DNA from: Aurantiochytrium sp. KH105
Lineage: Eukaryota > Sar > Bigyra > Thraustochytrida > Thraustochytriidae
Length of the DNA stretch: 64,000 nt
Direction of reading: 5' to 3'
Assembly: GCA_003116975.1 (NCBI GenBank)
Contig: BGKB01000054.1
Span: 124,001 to 188,000, forward strand
The position numbers were made by a program, and so were the translations under genes. Of the stretch, positions 61,990 through 64,000 are shown piece by piece (position 1 is the stretch's first letter; the number at the start of each line of letters is the position of its first letter). The notes under the pieces are model-generated. The model searched no databases. It had not been told where the DNA came from and saw only the letters and a list, made by a program, of their open reading frames with translations.

Positions 61990-63732
61990 TCATTTGGGAG
62001 TGATGAGACGCTCCATAGGCTGCTGCTCTGTCGGCTGCTGTGGTCGACCAACACCCGTCCGCGCATTGGATTCGATCGCAGCCGCCTTCCAGTCGGCATC
62101 CGGATCAGCCATTTGTAGAGCTGAGAGAAGTTTTGCGAGCCTTTGCTGGTTTTCTTGAGCCCGCGCAATTTCGGCCTGCGCAAGTGCCTCCATGGCACTT
62201 GCGAGGCGGAATTCGTGATGCTCACTGTGCGATTGGAGATCGCCTGCCAACGCCTCCTCTTCGGCGGCGAGCGGTGAGTCGTCAGCGCGGTCGAGCGCGG
62301 GATCTGCGACATTCTTTTGACGCCGCGCGCGCAGTAGACGCTGATACGCGCGATCGGCACCTTGCATGACAAGCGTCGTGGCGAGAACGGGCTCGATGGC
62401 CTCGGTGAGTCGGAAGCGTGCGGCATCGGAAGCATAAGCCTCGGACAACTCCTGCATGCCTCCCGCAAGGGCCTCGAGAACGCAGGCCACCGGGAATCCT
62501 CCTGCACTGGCAGACTTGGCATCACGTGCGGGCGCGCCGGTACGCTCTGCCGCACCGAGATCCTTTGCGGCAACCGAGAGATCTTGCAAGCAGGTGCCAA
62601 GCTCGGAGGACCGCTGGACATGGTCGAGACTGGCTCGCGCCAGACGCTCCACGGCCCGCAAACGGCCATCTTGGGCCTCAATCTGAAAGCGGAGCTCTTT
62701 GGGCGTCTTACTGGTCGAATTCGAAGAGGCCACGGCAATTAGAGGAAGGGCAGCGGTAAGGGGCAAAACCAAAGCTCGCAAGGGTTTGTCTGACCAGCAC
62801 AGCTTCACATACTGGGAGTCAACTGTGCGTCCGAGTGGGCCGCCGCGCGAAGACTTTGGGCTCGTGTCAAGGACACTATGCACCGAACTCCCTTCGTCTC
62901 CCTCGTTCATGTCTTCGGGCTGCCCAAGCACAGTCGGCCTGGTATCGGGTGACCCCGGAGCGGAGGACGTGGGCGATGAACCTGAGGTAGAGTCGACGCT
63001 GCTTGCACGCGCACGCGATGACAAGTTGCTGAGACTTGAAACCATCGAGGAGGACCATCCCGAGACCATGGACTTGAAGGAGGATACATCCGGCGCAAGT
63101 TGCTGCAGCTGGTGAAGGCTCGCTTGTGCCGAAGACTCGAGAACGCCCGTGGTGGCGACCTCGCTGAGCGGGCTGAGACGTACGCCGTTTGCTGCGCTTG
63201 CATTGCCGTTCGCACCTGCACGGGCGTCGGCTTCAGGGCTGGATGCGTCCTGTTCGCAGCGCGTTTGCCAGTCCTCCGTGGCCATTTGCAAAAAGTCGCG
63301 GAGCCACGGCGAAGTGGCAAGTCGTGGGTGCTCGACAAGGCTGTGCAAGAAGGCCTGGAACCATTGAGCGCGTTCCGCGGCGAGGGCGTCTCCCGCGAGG
63401 GCGCCCTGATAAATCATCTTCTTCTCTGGGTGATTGGGAACGACTGCGCCGGGAAACTCACGCACCAGCTTGGCGTAGAGCAGCACAAAGTCTGAGAACC
63501 TTCGGTACACGACAAGAGACTGTCCCTCCCAGGTGCGTCTAATCTTGTACCTGCAGTGCTTGGCGAGCGCGGATCCGTGCCAGGCGTAGCCGTCGACGCG
63601 GACATCCATGGCCGCGGGAGGGGGCGGATCCTCGTACATTTTCAGGCGTGCCTTGATTCTGTCCATCTCGGACTCCATTTCCTCCAGCCTGCGACCCTCA
63701 CCGGCGGCGGCGCCGGCCTCCGAACTGGCCAT
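61990..63732 (-). CDS. Sorting nexin (PX domain plus C-terminal BAR-like helices)
   Basis: The ATG at 63732 gives 580 residues; a longer reading from farther upstream would add a signal-like stretch and is less likely. After a short coiled coil (EEMESEMDRIKARLKMYE), the PX domain spans about residues 40-160. It contains YKIRRTWEGQSLVVYRRFSD (RRFSDF is the PX hallmark), the Pro-rich loop with NHPEKKMIYQ, and the closing helix WLRDFLQMATE. A Ser-rich linker follows. The C-terminal 240 residues are helical (ERLARASLDHVQRSSELGT, AMEALAQAEIARAQENQQRL), as in the BAR domain of SNX1/SNX2/Vps5. PX domains bind PI3P on endosomes. Role in retromer-type membrane sorting is inferred. Confidence 0.88.
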   Translation of the reverse strand: MASSEAGAAAGEGRRLEEMESEMDRIKARLKMYEDPPPPAAMDVRVDGYAWHGSALAKHCRYKIRRTWEGQSLVVYRRFSDFVLLYAKLVREFPGAVVPNHPEKKMIYQGALAGDALAAERAQWFQAFLHSLVEHPRLATSPWLRDFLQMATEDWQTRCEQDASSPEADARAGANGNASAANGVRLSPLSEVATTGVLESSAQASLHQLQQLAPDVSSFKSMVSGWSSSMVSSLSNLSSRARASSVDSTSGSSPTSSAPGSPDTRPTVLGQPEDMNEGDEGSSVHSVLDTSPKSSRGGPLGRTVDSQYVKLCWSDKPLRALVLPLTAALPLIAVASSNSTSKTPKELRFQIEAQDGRLRAVERLARASLDHVQRSSELGTCLQDLSVAAKDLGAAERTGAPARDAKSASAGGFPVACVLEALAGGMQELSEAYASDAARFRLTEAIEPVLATTLVMQGADRAYQRLLRARRQKNVADPALDRADDSPLAAEEEALAGDLQSHSEHHEFRLASAMEALAQAEIARAQENQQRLAKLLSALQMADPDADWKAAAIESNARTGVGRPQQPTEQQPMERLITPK

Positions 63733-64000
63733 GGCTCCTCCGCGTGCAGGTGAGGGTGAGAGAATCAAGAAAAGAGAGAGATGTAGACAGCGAGAGAGCA
63801 CAAGACTCCCGGCGAGTGAGGCCCACGAGGCTGGCGACGACAACGACAACGACGACGACGCCGGCGGCGAGCCCAGAACTCTCCGCGCTTGCGCCGCCGC
63901 TCGCGCCGCCTGGGCCCTGGCTGCGCCGCTGCGCCGGGCGCGCGGACAGTTTCCGGGCGCCGGGTCCTTCCTCGCTCGCTCGCGCGCAAGCCGGGCTCGG
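63733..64000. promoter_or_regulatory. Sorting nexin 5' region at the window edge
   Basis: GC-rich with GACGACGACAAC-type repeats near 63835-63860. No second gene can be seen before the edge. Confidence 0.4.

Overview
The window is nuclear DNA from a unicellular eukaryote. It has large single-exon genes, a GC-rich third codon position, and spliceosomal introns with GTA(A/C)GT...CAG borders in a minority of genes. It carries eukaryote-specific families: NIPA Mg2+ transporter, Ost-alpha/TMEM184, RNF121, IMPACT, ePHD, SET/post-SET, sorting nexin, Grx-DEP-DUF547, HCN/EAG-like channel. The density, intron poverty and gene repertoire fit a stramenopile such as a thraustochytrid (Labyrinthulomycetes). 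That placement is inference; no rRNA or marker gene is present.

Layout, left to right. 0-4.1 kb: the end of an RCC1/BTB gene (+), then a multi-exon leucine-rich-repeat gene (-). 4.1-6.5 kb: GC-rich intergenic DNA with several microsatellites. 6.5-13.3 kb: NIPA transporter (+), a multipass membrane protein (-), an Ost-alpha/TMEM184 protein (+), a basic RPxSA-motif protein (-). 13.9-18.3 kb: IMPACT (-) and a PHD/ePHD chromatin protein (+), sharing a bidirectional promoter. 19-24 kb: RNF121-like E3 (+) converging on an RND/Patched-like permease (-). 26-32 kb: a small spliced gene (+), a cyclic-nucleotide-binding-domain K+ channel (+), QPRT (-). 33-39 kb: an unresolved small ORF, a PH/GRAM-like membrane protein (-), and a second LRR gene (+), which is a secreted/single-pass receptor-like protein. 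39.6-45.5 kb: Grx-DEP-DUF547 (-), a TTL-like membrane protein (-), an HSD10-type SDR (+). 47-52.6 kb: NAD kinase (+) and two adjacent paralogues with a HEPN-like Rx4H motif (-), one ending in a CaaX box. 53-63.7 kb: SET-domain methyltransferase (-), coiled-coil protein (+), HPP-family membrane protein with a likely mitochondrial presequence (+), ankyrin/RanBP2-ZnF/U-box E3 (+), sorting nexin (-).

There are no operons and no evident single pathway. QPRT and NAD kinase both act in NAD(P) metabolism, but they lie 15 kb apart. The most distinctive signals are these: (i) two unrelated LRR genes in which each repeat is one exon of fixed length (84 nt or 69 nt) bounded by phase-2 introns, the second with a hybrid intron that records an unequal exchange; (ii) the tandem HEPN-like pair; (iii) a violaxanthin-de-epoxidase-like cysteine-rich insertion in an RND permease loop; (iv) eight copies of the palindrome TAGGCCTA, all outside coding sequence. 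I saw no tRNA, rRNA, CRISPR array, intact transposon or virus.
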